Source: Sediminicoccus rosea (GTDB lineage: Bacteria > Pseudomonadota > Alphaproteobacteria > Acetobacterales > Acetobacteraceae). Taken from it: a stretch of DNA of 64,000 nt. Shown here piece by piece: positions 33,027 through 43,222 of the stretch. The notes beneath the pieces were generated by a model, which saw nothing but the letters and a program-made list of their open reading frames with translations, was not told where the DNA came from and did no database searches. The translations under genes and the position numbers were made by a program. The stretch covers positions 861,501 to 925,500 of the forward strand of contig NZ_CP137852.1 in assembly GCF_033547095.1 (NCBI RefSeq). The letters are read 5' to 3'. Every line of letters begins with the position of its first letter. The stretch's first letter is position 1.

Positions 33027-33806
33027 CTATCCCGGCGTGGCGGCGGATCCAGCGAGAAGGCCGCCATCCACATGGAGCTCCGCGCCCGTCACGTAGGTGG
33101 CCTCGTCGGAGGCCAGCATCGCCGCGACAGCCGCGACCTCCTCCGGCATCCCGAACCGCCGCAGCGGGGTGTCGGCGACCAGCGCCGCCATGCGCGCTTC
33201 GCGGCCGGGACCGTCGCCCAGCATCGGCTCCCACATCGGCGTGAGGATCGCCCCTGGATGGATGGAGTTGCAGCGGATCTTCCATCCCTGCTCCGCGCAG
33301 TAGAGCGCGACGGTCTTGGTGTGGTTGCGGATGGCCGCCTTGGAGGCGGCGTAGGCCGCCGCGGCCGGAATGCCGACCATGCCGGAGCGTGAGGAGATGT
33401 TGATGATGGACCCGCTGCCCGCGGCCTTCATCGCGCCGATCGCGTAGCGGCAGCCGAGGAAGGTTCCATCGAGGTTCACGCGGTGGACCGCCCGCCAATC
33501 CTCCAGGCGGGCATGCTCGGGATCATGGCGAACCGGGCCATCCTCGAAGCCGGTGACGCCGGCATTGTTGACCATCACGTCCAGCCGCGGCACCAGCGCG
33601 GCGAGGCGCAGCCAGTCGCCCTCCTCGCCGACGTCGAGCCGGATGAAGCTTGCGCCGATCTCCGCGGCCAGGGCGGATCCGCCGGCCTCATCGCGGTCGG
33701 TGACGATGACATCGGCACCTTCCGCGCGGAAGCGCCGGGCGATGGCGCTGCCGATCCCGCGCGCGGCACCGGTGATGACGCAGGTCTTTCCGCTCAGTCG
33801 CTGCAA
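33027..33806 (-). CDS. Short-chain dehydrogenase/reductase
   Basis: A 259-residue classical SDR with the cofactor loop [23 protein letters not shown], the catalytic Ser in [17 protein letters not shown] (Tyr and Lys) and a C-terminal [16 protein letters not shown]. An Asp at the end of strand 2 (VTDRDEA) suggests NAD preference. It is the last gene of a run with a methyltransferase, an aminotransferase and a nucleoside transporter. Substrate unknown. Confidence 0.92.
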   Translation of the reverse strand: MQRLSGKTCVITGAARGIGSAIARRFRAEGADVIVTDRDEAGGSALAAEIGASFIRLDVGEEGDWLRLAALVPRLDVMVNNAGVTGFEDGPVRHDPEHARLEDWRAVHRVNLDGTFLGCRYAIGAMKAAGSGSIINISSRSGMVGIPAAAAYAASKAAIRNHTKTVALYCAEQGWKIRCNSIHPGAILTPMWEPMLGDGPGREARMAALVADTPLRRFGMPEEVAAVAAMLASDEATYVTGAELHVDGGLLAGSAATPG

Positions 33807-33835
33807 GCCGGTGCCTACTCCTCGACGCGGTGTTC

Positions 33836-34804
33836 CTACCGCAGTTTCTCGAAGGTGAAGGTGTTGGAAAGCGCGCCACCCGGGCGGCCGATGAGGAAGC
33901 TGTCCTCCCGCAGGTCACGCAGCACCAGGCCGTGCCAGTCGGCCAGCTCGAGGATGGCGCGCTGCGGGATGGCGTGCATCTCCATGTCCGCCCCCGGCGT
34001 GCCGGCGAGGTAGGAGGCGATGTCGAACTGATAGCCCTGGAGCCAGACCGGCAGCTGGAAGATCGCGACGCCACCCGTCTCCAGCGCGCGGAAGGCCTGG
34101 CGCAGGATGTTCATGGTGACCGGCGGCGGGCAATGCTGCAGGACGATGCGCGAAAACCAGAGGTCGCAGCTTTCCACCGGCATCAGCCGCTCGGGCATCA
34201 CCTGCGTCAGCGTCACATGGCCGAGGCCCGCGGCGCGGAAGGTCTCGCGCGCCAGATGCAGATGCGGCCCCGAGATGTCGAGGCCGGTCACCTGCGGGAA
34301 GCGGCGCGCCAATTGCAGCGTGACGCGGCCGACGCCACAGCCGTAATCCACGCAATGCCGGAACTGCCCGACGCTGCGTCCGATGCGGCCGAGCGTCGCC
34401 TCCACCACCTGCGCGTCCCAGGCGCCGGCGGCGTAGAAGGCCTCCAGGTTGTTCGCGATGTTGTGCGGCAGGAAGCGTTCCTCGGTCAGCACGGACCAAT
34501 GGGGCGCCGTCTCGCCCGCGCGCGTCCAGTAGCCGCCGACCTTGGCCGCCATCAGCGCGAGCGTGTCGGCGTCCGCCTCGGTCTCGACCAGGTTGGAGCC
34601 GGCATCGAGCGAGGGCAGGGCGTGCAGGTTCGAGCCGTGGCGCAGGCCGAATTCCGCGCAGGTCGCCAGCGCCTTGCCGAAGCTCTGCAGGTCCGGCCAG
34701 GCGGCGAGGGCATTGGCGATGACGTCCTCGTTCTCCGGATCGCGGCCGAGCAGCATGCGATAGCCGAGGATGACCGCCTCGCGCGTTACGGGTTCACCCG
34801 GCAA
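33836..34804 (-). CDS. Class I methyltransferase with N-terminal DUF4214-like segment
   Basis: A 322-residue protein. The N-terminal segment [16 protein letters not shown] resembles the DUF4214 motif found in glycan-related proteins. The methyltransferase domain has [31 protein letters not shown] and [15 protein letters not shown] choose the TTG at 34804 because GGAGG lies six bases upstream; a GTG at 34825 lacks a ribosome site. It overlaps the aminotransferase stop by 11 bases. Target unknown, possibly a sugar. Confidence 0.78.
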   Translation of the reverse strand: MPGEPVTREAVILGYRMLLGRDPENEDVIANALAAWPDLQSFGKALATCAEFGLRHGSNLHALPSLDAGSNLVETEADADTLALMAAKVGGYWTRAGETAPHWSVLTEERFLPHNIANNLEAFYAAGAWDAQVVEATLGRIGRSVGQFRHCVDYGCGVGRVTLQLARRFPQVTGLDISGPHLHLARETFRAAGLGHVTLTQVMPERLMPVESCDLWFSRIVLQHCPPPVTMNILRQAFRALETGGVAIFQLPVWLQGYQFDIASYLAGTPGADMEMHAIPQRAILELADWHGLVLRDLREDSFLIGRPGGALSNTFTFEKLR

Positions 34805-36143
34805 GGGCGGCCTCCACGGCGGCACCGAAGCGATCGAGGATCATGCCGACTTCCGCCTCCGTCACATTGTAGGGCGGTGCGAGGATGACGTGGTCCCCGC
34901 GCAGGCCGTCGATCGTGCCGCCCATCGGGTAGCAGCCGAGGCCGCGCGCATAGGCCTCGCGCTTCACGCGGTCATTCATCTTCAGCGCGGGGTCGAAGAC
35001 GGCCTTGCTGGCTCGGTCCTGCACCAGCTCGATGGCCCAGAACAGGCCGCGGCCGCGGATGTCGCCCACATGGCGGTGATTGCCCAGGCGCTCCGTCAGG
35101 CCCTGTTCCAGCAGCGCGCCCATGGCGTTGACATTGGCGAGCAGGTTTTCCTCTTCGATCACCTCCTGCACGGCGAGCGCCGCCGCGCAGGCCATGGGGT
35201 GTGCCTGGTAGGTATGGCCGTGCATGAAGCCGCCCGAGCCGTCACGGATGGCGGCGATCACGCGCTCCTGCACCAGGATGCCGCCAATGGGCTGATAGCC
35301 GCCGCCGAGGCCTTTCGCGATCACCTGGATGTCGGGCGCGACGCCCTCCTGCTCCCAGGCATGCATGGTGCCGACGCGGCCCATGCCGCTCATCACCTCG
35401 TCCAGGATGAGCAGCGCGCCGTGGCGGTCGCAGATCTCGCGCATCTTCCGGAAATAGCCAGGGAGCGCGGTGACGCAGCCCAGCGTGGCGCCGACCACGG
35501 TCTCCGCGCAGAAGGCGATGACGTTCTCGGGGCCCAGGCGCTGGAACTCCGCCTCCAGCTCATCGGCCAGGCGCTGGACGTAGTCGGCCTCGCTCTCATG
35601 GTCCGCGCGGTCGCGATAGGCGTAGCAGGGCGAGACATGGCTGAAGGCGTCGCTCAGGATCGGCGCGTAGGGGGCGCGGCGCATGGCGTTGCCGCCGGCG
35701 GCGAGCGCGCCCAGCGTGTTGCCGTGGTAGCTTTGGCGGCGGGCGATGTAGCGGGTGCGCTGCGGCTCGCCCTTCTCCACGAAATACTGCCGCGCCATCT
35801 TCAGCGCCGCCTCCATCCCCTCGCTGCCGGAGGAGACGAAATAGGCGTGGGTAAGCCCCCCCCCGTATTCCTTGCCGGGCGCATGGCCGACCAGCCTGTC
35901 CGCCAGGCGCTCCGCGCTCTCGCAGGAGAAGAGCGCGGTATGGGCGTAGGTGAGCTTGCCGAGCTGCGCCTGCATGGCCGCCAGCACATGCGGGTGGCCA
36001 TGGCCGAGGCAGGCGACGGCGGCACCGCCAGAGCCGTCGATCACGGCATGGCCGCCCGCCTCCCGCAGCCAGATGCCCTGGCCGGAGACGGCGACGGGCG
36101 GTGCCGTCTTGAGGTTGCGATGGACGAGATGGGAGCTGCTCAT
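34794..36143 (-). CDS. Class III (omega-type) aminotransferase
   Basis: A 449-residue PLP-dependent aminotransferase. Visible blocks are VSSGSEGMEAALKMARQYF, SYHGNTLGALAAGG, LLILDEVMSGMGRVG, the PLP lysine in VIAKGLGGGYQPIGG and HTYQAHPMACAAALA. It transfers an amino group between an amine or omega-amino acid and a 2-oxo acid. The specific substrate is not determinable. It follows the nucleoside transporter by 20 bases and overlaps the methyltransferase. Confidence 0.92.
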   Translation of the reverse strand: MSSSHLVHRNLKTAPPVAVSGQGIWLREAGGHAVIDGSGGAAVACLGHGHPHVLAAMQAQLGKLTYAHTALFSCESAERLADRLVGHAPGKEYGGGLTHAYFVSSGSEGMEAALKMARQYFVEKGEPQRTRYIARRQSYHGNTLGALAAGGNAMRRAPYAPILSDAFSHVSPCYAYRDRADHESEADYVQRLADELEAEFQRLGPENVIAFCAETVVGATLGCVTALPGYFRKMREICDRHGALLILDEVMSGMGRVGTMHAWEQEGVAPDIQVIAKGLGGGYQPIGGILVQERVIAAIRDGSGGFMHGHTYQAHPMACAAALAVQEVIEEENLLANVNAMGALLEQGLTERLGNHRHVGDIRGRGLFWAIELVQDRASKAVFDPALKMNDRVKREAYARGLGCYPMGGTIDGLRGDHVILAPPYNVTEAEVGMILDRFGAAVEAALAG

Positions 36144-36163
36144 GCCGGGAGCCTAACCCGGCC

Positions 36164-37414
36164 TCAGGGCGGTGTCAGCACGCCGACCGCCGCACCCATC
36201 AGGCAGCAGGCGAGGGTGGCGGCGGCAAGGGAGGGCAGGCCGAGCGAGACGATCTCGCCCCGGCGCTCGGGGCACATGGCGCACATGCCGCCCAGCATGA
36301 TCCCGACCGAGCCGAAATTGGTGAACCCGCAGAGCGCATAGGTGAGGATGAGGCGCGAGCGGTCCGACAGGGCGGCGGCCCCGCCGCGCGCCATGTCGAG
36401 ATAGGCGACGAACTCGTTCACCACGAGCTTCACGCCGAGGAACTGCGCGACCGTCGCGGCCTCGTTCGCCGGCACGCCCATGGCCCAGGCCAGCGGCCAG
36501 AACAGCACGCCCGCCACCTGCTGCAGCGTGATGCCGAAGAGCGGCTGCAGCACCTCATTGCCCAGCGCCACCAGCGCCACGAAGACGATGAGCGCGGCCA
36601 TGATGCCGAGCAGGAGCTGCAAGCCATCCGTCGTGCCCTGGACCAGCGCCTCCATGGTGCTGGAATAGAGCGGCGGCGCCTCGATCTGCCCTCGGGCCTC
36701 GCCCTCGGTCACCGCGCCGCCCGGGATCATCAGCAGGGCCACCAGCACAGCGGCAGGCGCACCGATGAGGGAGGCGGTGAGCAGCTGCCCCGCCGCATCC
36801 GGCACCACGGGCGAAATGATGAGCGCATAGATCACGAGTGTGTTGCCCGAGATGGTGGCGAGGCCCGCCACCATCACGACGAACAGCTCCGAGCGCGTGA
36901 GCCTGGCGAGCCAGGGGCGGATGAGCAGCGGCGCCTCCACCATGCCGACGAAGACATTGGCCGCGACGGAGAAGCCCGCCGCGCCGCCCAGGCCGAAGAG
37001 GCGGCGCAGCCCGGCGGCGAGCACGCGCACCACGAAGGGCAGCACGCGCCAGTGATAGAGAACGGCGGAAAGCGCGCCCACCAGCAGCACCAGCGGCAGC
37101 GCCTGGAAGAAAAGGATGAAGGAGGCGCCGGGCGCGGTCTCGGCGAAGGGCAGCGGCCCGCCGCCCAGATAGCCGAAGACCAGCGCCGTGCCGGCCTGGG
37201 TGGCGCGCGCCAGCGCATCCACGGCACGCCCGATCAGCGCGAAGCCGGCGCGCAGCAGCGGCACATGCAGCATGAGCGCCGCGAGGCCGATGAGGCCGGC
37301 AATCCCGCCCGCCACCACCCGCCAGGAGGCATCCCGCCGGAAGCCGCCCATGGCCCAGGCGAGGGCGCAGAGCAGGGCGAGGCCCAGCGCGGATTGGAGT
37401 TGGAGAGTCGTCAC
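36164..37414 (-). CDS. Concentrative nucleoside transporter (CNT/NupC family)
   Basis: A 416-residue inner-membrane symporter. It has about ten hydrophobic segments, the core motif VANVFVGMVEAPLLIRPW (the VGxxEAP signature), GNTLVIYALI, and the C-terminal NEFVAYLDMA and LCGFTNFGSVGIMLGGM. CNT proteins import nucleosides with H+ or Na+. It starts at GTG, overlapping the rmuC stop (GTGA). It may supply substrate for the aminotransferase or SDR set, but that link is weak. Confidence 0.93.
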   Translation of the reverse strand: MTTLQLQSALGLALLCALAWAMGGFRRDASWRVVAGGIAGLIGLAALMLHVPLLRAGFALIGRAVDALARATQAGTALVFGYLGGGPLPFAETAPGASFILFFQALPLVLLVGALSAVLYHWRVLPFVVRVLAAGLRRLFGLGGAAGFSVAANVFVGMVEAPLLIRPWLARLTRSELFVVMVAGLATISGNTLVIYALIISPVVPDAAGQLLTASLIGAPAAVLVALLMIPGGAVTEGEARGQIEAPPLYSSTMEALVQGTTDGLQLLLGIMAALIVFVALVALGNEVLQPLFGITLQQVAGVLFWPLAWAMGVPANEAATVAQFLGVKLVVNEFVAYLDMARGGAAALSDRSRLILTYALCGFTNFGSVGIMLGGMCAMCPERRGEIVSLGLPSLAAATLACCLMGAAVGVLTPP

Positions 37415-38703
37415 CGCGTGGCCTCCTCATCCTCGGGCGCATCCAGGCCCAGCACCTCGCCCGATTGCTCGCCGGGCAGGGCCTCGACGGTGCGGAGCTT
37501 GCGGGCGATCTGCCGCGTGCGGGTCTGCGCCTCGCCGATGGTGCGCGTCATCGTGCCCGCCTGCTTGCCGAGCTTGTCCAGCACCTCGGCCATCCTGCCC
37601 ATCTCGCCCTTGGTGGCGGCCAGAAGCTCGCGCACCGATTCCGCGTTCTTCGAGAGCGCCAGCGTGACATGGCCGAGCTGGATGGTCCGCAGCAGGGCAG
37701 GCAGCAGCGAGGGGCCAAGGATGAGCACGCGCTGGTTGCGGCCGATGTCGTCGATCAGGCCGGGGATGCGCGCGACCTCGGCATAGAGCCCCTCCGTCGG
37801 CAGATACATCACGGCGAATTCCACCGTGCGGGGCGGGATGATGTATTTCTCGGCGATCTTCTTCGCCTCGCCGCGGATGCGGACCTCCAGCGCGCGGCGG
37901 GCGGCGGCCTCCGCCGCGCCGTCGGCCGCTTCCCAGGCATCCAGCAGGCGGGCGTAGTCCTCGATCGGGAATTTGGCATCCACCGGCAGCAGCACGCGCA
38001 CGGCGCCCGGGCTCGGCATGATGACGGCGAATTCGACGACATCGGCGCTGTCCTCGCGCAGGCGGATATTCGTCTCGTAGCCGCCCTCGGGGAGGATGTC
38101 GTCCAGCAGGGCGCGCACCTGCGTCTCGCCCCAGCCGCCGCGCGTCTTCACATTGCCGAAGAGGCGCTTGATGTCGCCGATCTGGCCGGTGACGGCCTGG
38201 ATCTCGCCCATCGCCTTCTGCACGGCGGTGAACTGGTCGATCACGCGGGCGAAGCTCTCGTTCATCTGCTTCTCGACCGCGCCGGCGAGTTGTTCGTTGA
38301 CGGATTTCTGGATCTCGGCGAGGCGCTTCTCATTCGTCTCGCGCATCTCGGTGAGCTTCTGGTCGAGCACGTCCCGCGTGCGCGCGGCGTCGGTGGCGAG
38401 GCGTTCGAGCAGGGATTTCTCCAGCGTGGCGAGCGCCGTGGATTGGCGGTGCTGTGCCTCGTTCAGCAGCTTCGCCTGCTCCACCGCGAAGCCCGAGACG
38501 GCGGCGCCGAGCGAGGCCTCGCTCGCGGCCAGGGCGGCCTTCACCTCGCCGGTCAGCGCGCCGAGGCGTTCGCCCTGGCGTTCCTGCGCGGCCTGGAGCA
38601 GGGGGAGGGCCGGGTCGCTGGCGGGCTTGCGAGCGAGCAGCACCCCCAGCACCGCGAGCAGCAGCAGCACGACCAAGCCCAGCAACACCACTTCGACCGT
38701 CAC
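37411..38703 (-). CDS. rmuC: DNA recombination protein RmuC
   Basis: A 430-residue RmuC-family protein: an N-terminal membrane anchor (VVLLGLVVLLLLAVLGVLLA), a long coiled coil (about residues 40-160) and a nuclease-like core with KTRGGWGETQVRALLDDILP and LLPVDAKFPIEDYARLLDA. Relatives limit rearrangements at inverted repeats. It starts at GTG behind a GGGAGGC ribosome site. The dispersed structured repeat lies between it and purH. Confidence 0.93.
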   Translation of the reverse strand: MTVEVVLLGLVVLLLLAVLGVLLARKPASDPALPLLQAAQERQGERLGALTGEVKAALAASEASLGAAVSGFAVEQAKLLNEAQHRQSTALATLEKSLLERLATDAARTRDVLDQKLTEMRETNEKRLAEIQKSVNEQLAGAVEKQMNESFARVIDQFTAVQKAMGEIQAVTGQIGDIKRLFGNVKTRGGWGETQVRALLDDILPEGGYETNIRLREDSADVVEFAVIMPSPGAVRVLLPVDAKFPIEDYARLLDAWEAADGAAEAAARRALEVRIRGEAKKIAEKYIIPPRTVEFAVMYLPTEGLYAEVARIPGLIDDIGRNQRVLILGPSLLPALLRTIQLGHVTLALSKNAESVRELLAATKGEMGRMAEVLDKLGKQAGTMTRTIGEAQTRTRQIARKLRTVEALPGEQSGEVLGLDAPEDEEATR

Positions 38704-38763
38704 GAAGCCTCCCGCGAAGAATCGCAGGAATCATGCCGTCTCCCGCGAATCCGCACCACCCCA

Positions 38764-38880
38764 GATCCTTTGGCCTCCTGCCGCCCTCCGGAGGCTTTGC
38801 CACCGGAGGATGAGCCGAGTTCAAAGGATCAGCGGCAATCCGGCGCCCCCAGAAAAATGCCGGAGGCGCTTTGCGGGGAA
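38764..38880 (-). repeat. Dispersed structured intergenic repeat, copy 2
   Basis: On the minus strand, directly after the purH stop: CCCCGCAAAG...TTTCTGGGG, then CCGGATTG, GGCTCATCCTC and the 25-base hairpin CCTCCGG, TGGC, AAA, GCCT, CCGGAGG (38785-38809). An outer nine-base stem GATCCTTTG/CAAAGGATC (38764-38772, 38822-38830) makes it cruciform. The layout matches the repeat after metK, but the CGCG stem is replaced by CCGG in both arms. Confidence 0.75.
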
Positions 38881-40464
38881 TTAGTGCCGGAAGTGGCGCA
38901 TCCCGGTGAAGACCATGGCGAGGCCCGCGGCATCGGCGGCGGCGATGACTTCCGCGTCGCGCATGGAGCCGCCGGGCTGGATCACGGCGGTCACGCCGGC
39001 GGCGGCGGCGGTCTCCAGGCCATCGGCGAAGGGGAAGAAGGCGTCGGAGGCCACGACGCTGCCCTTGGCCAGCGGCTCGGGCAGGCCGGCGGCCTTGGCG
39101 GCGGCTTCCGATTTCCAGGCGGCGATGCGGCTGCTCTCCACGCGGTTCATCTGCCCCGCGCCGATGCCGACGGTGGCGAGGTTCTTCGCGTAGATGATGG
39201 CGTTGGACTTCACATGCTTGCAGACGCGGAAGGCGAAGAGCAGGTCCGCCATCTCGGCCGCGCTGGGGGCGCGCTTCGTGACGACGCGCAGATCCGCCTC
39301 GGTCACGCGCCCGGCGTCGCGGGATTGCGCCAGGAAGCCGCCGGCCACGCTGCGGAAGACCATGCCGGGCGCCACGGGGTCGGGCATGCCGCCGGTCAGC
39401 AGCAGGCGGAGGTTCTTCTTGCGGGCGAAGATGGCGCGCGCCGCTTCATCGGCGTCAGGCGCGATCACAACCTCGGTGAAGATGGCGGTGATCTTCTCGG
39501 CGGCGGCCGCGTCCAGCGTGCGGTTGGCGGCAACGATGCCGCCGAAGGCCGAGACGGGATCGCAGAGCAGCGCGCGGTCCCAGGCCGTGGCCAGGTCATC
39601 CGCGATGGCGATGCCGCAGGGATTGGCGTGCTTGACGATGACGATGGCCGGCGGCTCGAACTCGGCGCAGGCCTCATAGGCGGCGTCCGTGTCGTTCAGG
39701 TTGTTGTAGGACAGCTCCTTGCCCTGGATCTGCTTCGCGGTGGCGATGCCGGGGCGCGCGCTGCCATCGAGGTAGAAGCCCGCCTTCTGGTGCGGGTTCT
39801 CGCCATAGCGCAGCGTCTGCGCGAGCGTGCCCGCGAAAGCCAGGCGCGGCGGAAACTCCTGGCCAAGCTGGCCGGCGAACCAGCTGGAGATGGCCGCGTC
39901 ATAGGCGGCGGTGCGGGCATAGGCGGCGGCGGCGAGTTCGCGACGGAGCTCGGCGCTGGTGCCGCCCGTGGCCTCGATCTCGGCGGTGATGCGGGCGAGG
40001 TGCGCGGGCTCGGTCACCACCACCACATGGGCGTGGTTCTTGGCGGCGCTGCGGATCATCGCGGGGCCGCCGATGTCGATGTTCTCGATGCAATCCTCGA
40101 AGGCGGCGCCTTTCGCGACCGTCGCCTCGAAGGGGTAGAGGTTCACGGCGACGAGGTCGATCGGCGCGATGCTGTGCTCTTCCATCTGCGCCACATGCGC
40201 GGCCTCATCGCGGCGGCCGAGGATGCCGCCATGCACCTGCGGCACCAGCGTCTTCACGCGGCCATCCAGGATCTCGGGGAAGCCCGTGTGCTCGCTGACA
40301 TCCTTCACCGGGATGCCGGCCGCGCGGATCGCCTGGGCGGTGCCGCCGGTGGAGAGGATCTCGGCCCCGCGATCGGCCAGGAAGCGCGCGAATTCCACGA
40401 TGCCCGTCTTGTCGGAGACGGAGAGCAGCGCGCGGCGAATGGCCAGGGGGGTGGTATCAGTCAT
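38881..40464 (-). CDS. purH: Bifunctional AICAR transformylase / IMP cyclohydrolase
   Basis: Catalyses the last two steps of IMP synthesis. The 527-residue protein has the N-terminal MGS-like cyclohydrolase domain ([40 protein letters not shown]) and the transformylase with [18 protein letters not shown] and the Lys-His pair in [11 protein letters not shown]. It ends FTGMRHFRH, the typical PurH end. It is the last gene of rpe-heparinase-glycosyltransferase-purH, two bases after the glycosyltransferase. Confidence 0.98.
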   Translation of the reverse strand: MTDTTPLAIRRALLSVSDKTGIVEFARFLADRGAEILSTGGTAQAIRAAGIPVKDVSEHTGFPEILDGRVKTLVPQVHGGILGRRDEAAHVAQMEEHSIAPIDLVAVNLYPFEATVAKGAAFEDCIENIDIGGPAMIRSAAKNHAHVVVVTEPAHLARITAEIEATGGTSAELRRELAAAAYARTAAYDAAISSWFAGQLGQEFPPRLAFAGTLAQTLRYGENPHQKAGFYLDGSARPGIATAKQIQGKELSYNNLNDTDAAYEACAEFEPPAIVIVKHANPCGIAIADDLATAWDRALLCDPVSAFGGIVAANRTLDAAAAEKITAIFTEVVIAPDADEAARAIFARKKNLRLLLTGGMPDPVAPGMVFRSVAGGFLAQSRDAGRVTEADLRVVTKRAPSAAEMADLLFAFRVCKHVKSNAIIYAKNLATVGIGAGQMNRVESSRIAAWKSEAAAKAAGLPEPLAKGSVVASDAFFPFADGLETAAAAGVTAVIQPGGSMRDAEVIAAADAAGLAMVFTGMRHFRH

Positions 40465-40466
40465 CG

Positions 40467-41576
40467 CTATAATCCCAACAGGTCGAGCGTGCGGCCCACC
40501 ACCGCGCTCTCGGTGAATCTTTCGCGGGCACGGGCGAGGCCGGCGGCCCCCATGCTTTGCCGCAAGGGGGCATCCGCCGCCAGCCGCGCCAGCGCAGCCC
40601 CGAGTGGCGCCACCTGCATGGGCGGGACCAGCAGCCCTGTCTGCCCATCCAACACCTGCTCGCGGCAGCCGCGGATGTCGGTGCTGACGACGGGCAGGCC
40701 GCTCAGCATCGCCTCGATGATGCTCATGGGCAGGCCCTCGAAATGGCTGGGCAGGGCGAAGATGTCGGCGGCCTGGAGCAGCCGTGCCACGTCATGCCGG
40801 TAGCCGAGCATGCGCAGGCGCGGGCCAAGCGCGGCGGCGGCGCGCTGGAAATGCGGCGTGAGGTCCTCGCCATGGTCGGAGGCGAGCCGCTCGCCCACCA
40901 CCCAGAGATGGGCGTGGGGCACGCGCTCCATGGCCTGCAGCAACTCGGGCCAGCCCTTGTGGCGAACCAGGCGCGAGACGCCGATGACGACGCAGTCGGT
41001 CGCGCCCACGCCCATCTCGGCACGCAAGGCGGTGCGCGTCGCGGCGTCGGGGTGGAAGAGCGCGGGGTCGCGGCCATTCCCGGTGGCGGTAGCGCCCCGA
41101 TGGATCCAGAGGCGGCGCGCATCCGCCGCCTCCTCCTCGCTCACGGTGAGGAAGGTGTCGGTGAACTTCCCCGCCGTCCATTCGGCGCCGAGCGAGAGGC
41201 TGCGCCGCAAGAACGAGCCCGGCTGGTTGAAGAGAAAGCCGTGGCAGGTATAGGCGATGCGCGGCACGCCCTCGGCCTTGGCCGCGGCGCGCGCCAGGAA
41301 GCCCGAGATGGGCATGTGCGCGTGCACCAGGTCGAACCGCTCCTCGCGCATGATGCGACGTAGCTCGCGGAAGGCGGGGATATGCGCGCGGGGGTTCAGG
41401 CTGCGCTGCATGGCCACGGGGATGATGCGGAAGCCCTCGCCACGCGCCACGTCGAGCAGCGGGCCCTCGGCCGAGATGCCCACCACCTCATGCCCGCGCG
41501 CGCGGGCGCCGCGCATCAGCGGCAGCAGGAAATGCCGCAGCGAGAAATCCACATTGGCGAGTTCCAGGATCTTCAT
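40467..41576 (-). CDS. GT4-type glycosyltransferase
   Basis: A 369-residue GT-B glycosyltransferase. The N-terminal acceptor domain has [20 protein letters not shown] and [16 protein letters not shown]. The donor domain has [20 protein letters not shown] and the E-x7-E motif in [20 protein letters not shown], the usual nucleotide-sugar site. The ATG at 41576 gives [20 protein letters not shown], typical for UDP-HexNAc-type transferases. It probably builds an extracellular or envelope glycan. It sits inside a housekeeping operon. Confidence 0.92.
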   Translation of the reverse strand: MKILELANVDFSLRHFLLPLMRGARARGHEVVGISAEGPLLDVARGEGFRIIPVAMQRSLNPRAHIPAFRELRRIMREERFDLVHAHMPISGFLARAAAKAEGVPRIAYTCHGFLFNQPGSFLRRSLSLGAEWTAGKFTDTFLTVSEEEAADARRLWIHRGATATGNGRDPALFHPDAATRTALRAEMGVGATDCVVIGVSRLVRHKGWPELLQAMERVPHAHLWVVGERLASDHGEDLTPHFQRAAAALGPRLRMLGYRHDVARLLQAADIFALPSHFEGLPMSIIEAMLSGLPVVSTDIRGCREQVLDGQTGLLVPPMQVAPLGAALARLAADAPLRQSMGAAGLARARERFTESAVVGRTLDLLGL

Positions 41577-41605
41577 GGCCAGCCCCCTGGCGCCGGAGGG
41601 CGGCC

Positions 41606-43222
41606 CTAGTTCTCGCCGCCCGGGATCACGCGGCTGACGGCCCATTGCACCGTCTCCGCCTCGCCATCCGAGGTGAGGACGATCTGGCTGGAGCGGCGCG
41701 GCTCGGCGGCGAGATAGACGCTCTCTTCCAGCTCCACGCGGGCGCCGCGGGCGCGAAAGCGCCAGCCCTGGCCGCCCGGCAGGCGCATGAGCACGCCGCC
41801 CTCCTCCTCCTGCAGAACGGCGGTGACCGCGGGGTGCAGGTGGAAGCGGATGGCCCAGGCGGTGGCGGGGCCGGGGAAGGGCTCCAGCGCATCCTCGCCG
41901 CGCAGGTCGTCGCCGCTTTCCGAGAGGTAGAGGCGGCGGCGATGCACCACGCCATGGGTGCGGCGATAGCCGTCATGGCTGATGTCCAGCCATTGCGCGC
42001 CATTCGCCTCCTGCCGCTCGATCTCCACGCGCTCGGGCCGGCGGCCCAGGCCTTCGTCGCGGAGTTCGGCGCTATTGGTGTCGGCGAGCGTCAGGGTGGA
42101 ATGGGCGGCGGTGCCGCGCAGCGCGTCGCGCCAGGCGGCATCGGCGGCGGGGGCGGCGCCGCAATTCACGATCAGCCGGTCCCGCCCCACCGACATTTCG
42201 AAGGAGAGGGTGCCCGCATGGGAGGAACGGTCCGCGCCGCGCGGCAGGCCGGAGGCGGGGTCGGCCGGGCGGCCGGGGGGCGGTGCGCCGCAATCGGCGA
42301 TGATGAGGGTGCGGCCGGCGGCAAGGCGCTGGAAGCCCGTCTCCTCCAGCAGCATGGGCGCGCGGCCCTTGGCCAGGCCCTGGGCGAGGACGACATCCAC
42401 CAGTGCCGGCGCCTCCTCGCGCGTGCTGTTGAACAGCGCCAGCGACATGTCGCCATGGCGGAACAGGCGCAGCGCCTGGCCCGCGCGCTCCAGCGCGAGC
42501 GAGAGCTGCGGCGGCGAGGCGATGCCGACACCGTTCAGCAGGTTGCGGATCTCGATGAGGTCCTGCAGGGCGAGCAGCTGCACCGCCGGGCTGCGCTCCA
42601 CATGGCCGCCATCGGGGTGGAATTGCCTCTCGAGTTCGGGGCCGAGGAAGCGCAGCGCGCGCGTCATCCAGGCCTCCTCCTCCAGCGCCACGGCGGCGGC
42701 GATGCAGCCCTTGAGCGCGACCAGCCCGCCACGATGCGCGGCCTCGGCCGGCAGGCTGGCGGAGAGCGCGCGGCCATCGAGGGCGAGGCGCTGGAGCAGG
42801 GGCTTGCGGAAGGCCTCCTCGGCGGTCGCGGCCAGGAAATCCCAATGCCCAAGCCAGGCGGAGATGCGGGCCGCGGCGATCTCGGGCGCCTGGGCCATGG
42901 GCTCGGCCGCGCCGCGCGCGAGCCAATCCTCCGTCAGGTCGCGCGCCATGACGCGGGCGGCATCGGTGCCGAGCATCCGCAGGTCGCGCAGCCAGGCGAA
43001 GCTGTGCGCCGCCTGGCGCCAGAGCACGGGGCCGGCGGCGGGCGTCCAATCGTTCAGCAGGCGGACCGAGCCCAGCACCTCGAACTCGCCGCGCAGCAGG
43101 CGGGCGCCGCGCGCGGCATCGCCGGGCCAGAGGTCGCGGAAGGAGCGGGCGGGCGCATCGGGCACGCGCATCGGCTTGAGGCGGGTGAAGAGGCCCCGGA
43201 CATTGCGGAACACATCGGCCAT
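41606..43222 (-). CDS. Heparinase II/III-like protein
   Basis: A 538-residue protein with a helical toroid N-terminal half (about residues 60-300; FHPDGGHVERSPAVQ and the following LQDL are family blocks). The beta-sheet C-terminal half has SSHAGTLSFEMSVGRDRLIV and HDGYRRTHGVVHRRRLYL. Relatives cleave uronic-acid polysaccharides by beta-elimination. No signal peptide is visible, so a cytoplasmic location is implied, which is odd for a lyase but common for this alphaproteobacterial subgroup. The ATG shares one base with the rpe stop (TGATG). Confidence 0.87.
   Translation of the reverse strand: MADVFRNVRGLFTRLKPMRVPDAPARSFRDLWPGDAARGARLLRGEFEVLGSVRLLNDWTPAAGPVLWRQAAHSFAWLRDLRMLGTDAARVMARDLTEDWLARGAAEPMAQAPEIAAARISAWLGHWDFLAATAEEAFRKPLLQRLALDGRALSASLPAEAAHRGGLVALKGCIAAAVALEEEAWMTRALRFLGPELERQFHPDGGHVERSPAVQLLALQDLIEIRNLLNGVGIASPPQLSLALERAGQALRLFRHGDMSLALFNSTREEAPALVDVVLAQGLAKGRAPMLLEETGFQRLAAGRTLIIADCGAPPPGRPADPASGLPRGADRSSHAGTLSFEMSVGRDRLIVNCGAAPAADAAWRDALRGTAAHSTLTLADTNSAELRDEGLGRRPERVEIERQEANGAQWLDISHDGYRRTHGVVHRRRLYLSESGDDLRGEDALEPFPGPATAWAIRFHLHPAVTAVLQEEEGGVLMRLPGGQGWRFRARGARVELEESVYLAAEPRRSSQIVLTSDGEAETVQWAVSRVIPGGEN

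Noticed and set aside
37465-40803. 1112-residue plus-strand frame
   Set aside because: Antisense shadow of rmuC and purH; His/Gly/Arg-rich composition typical of high-GC shadows.
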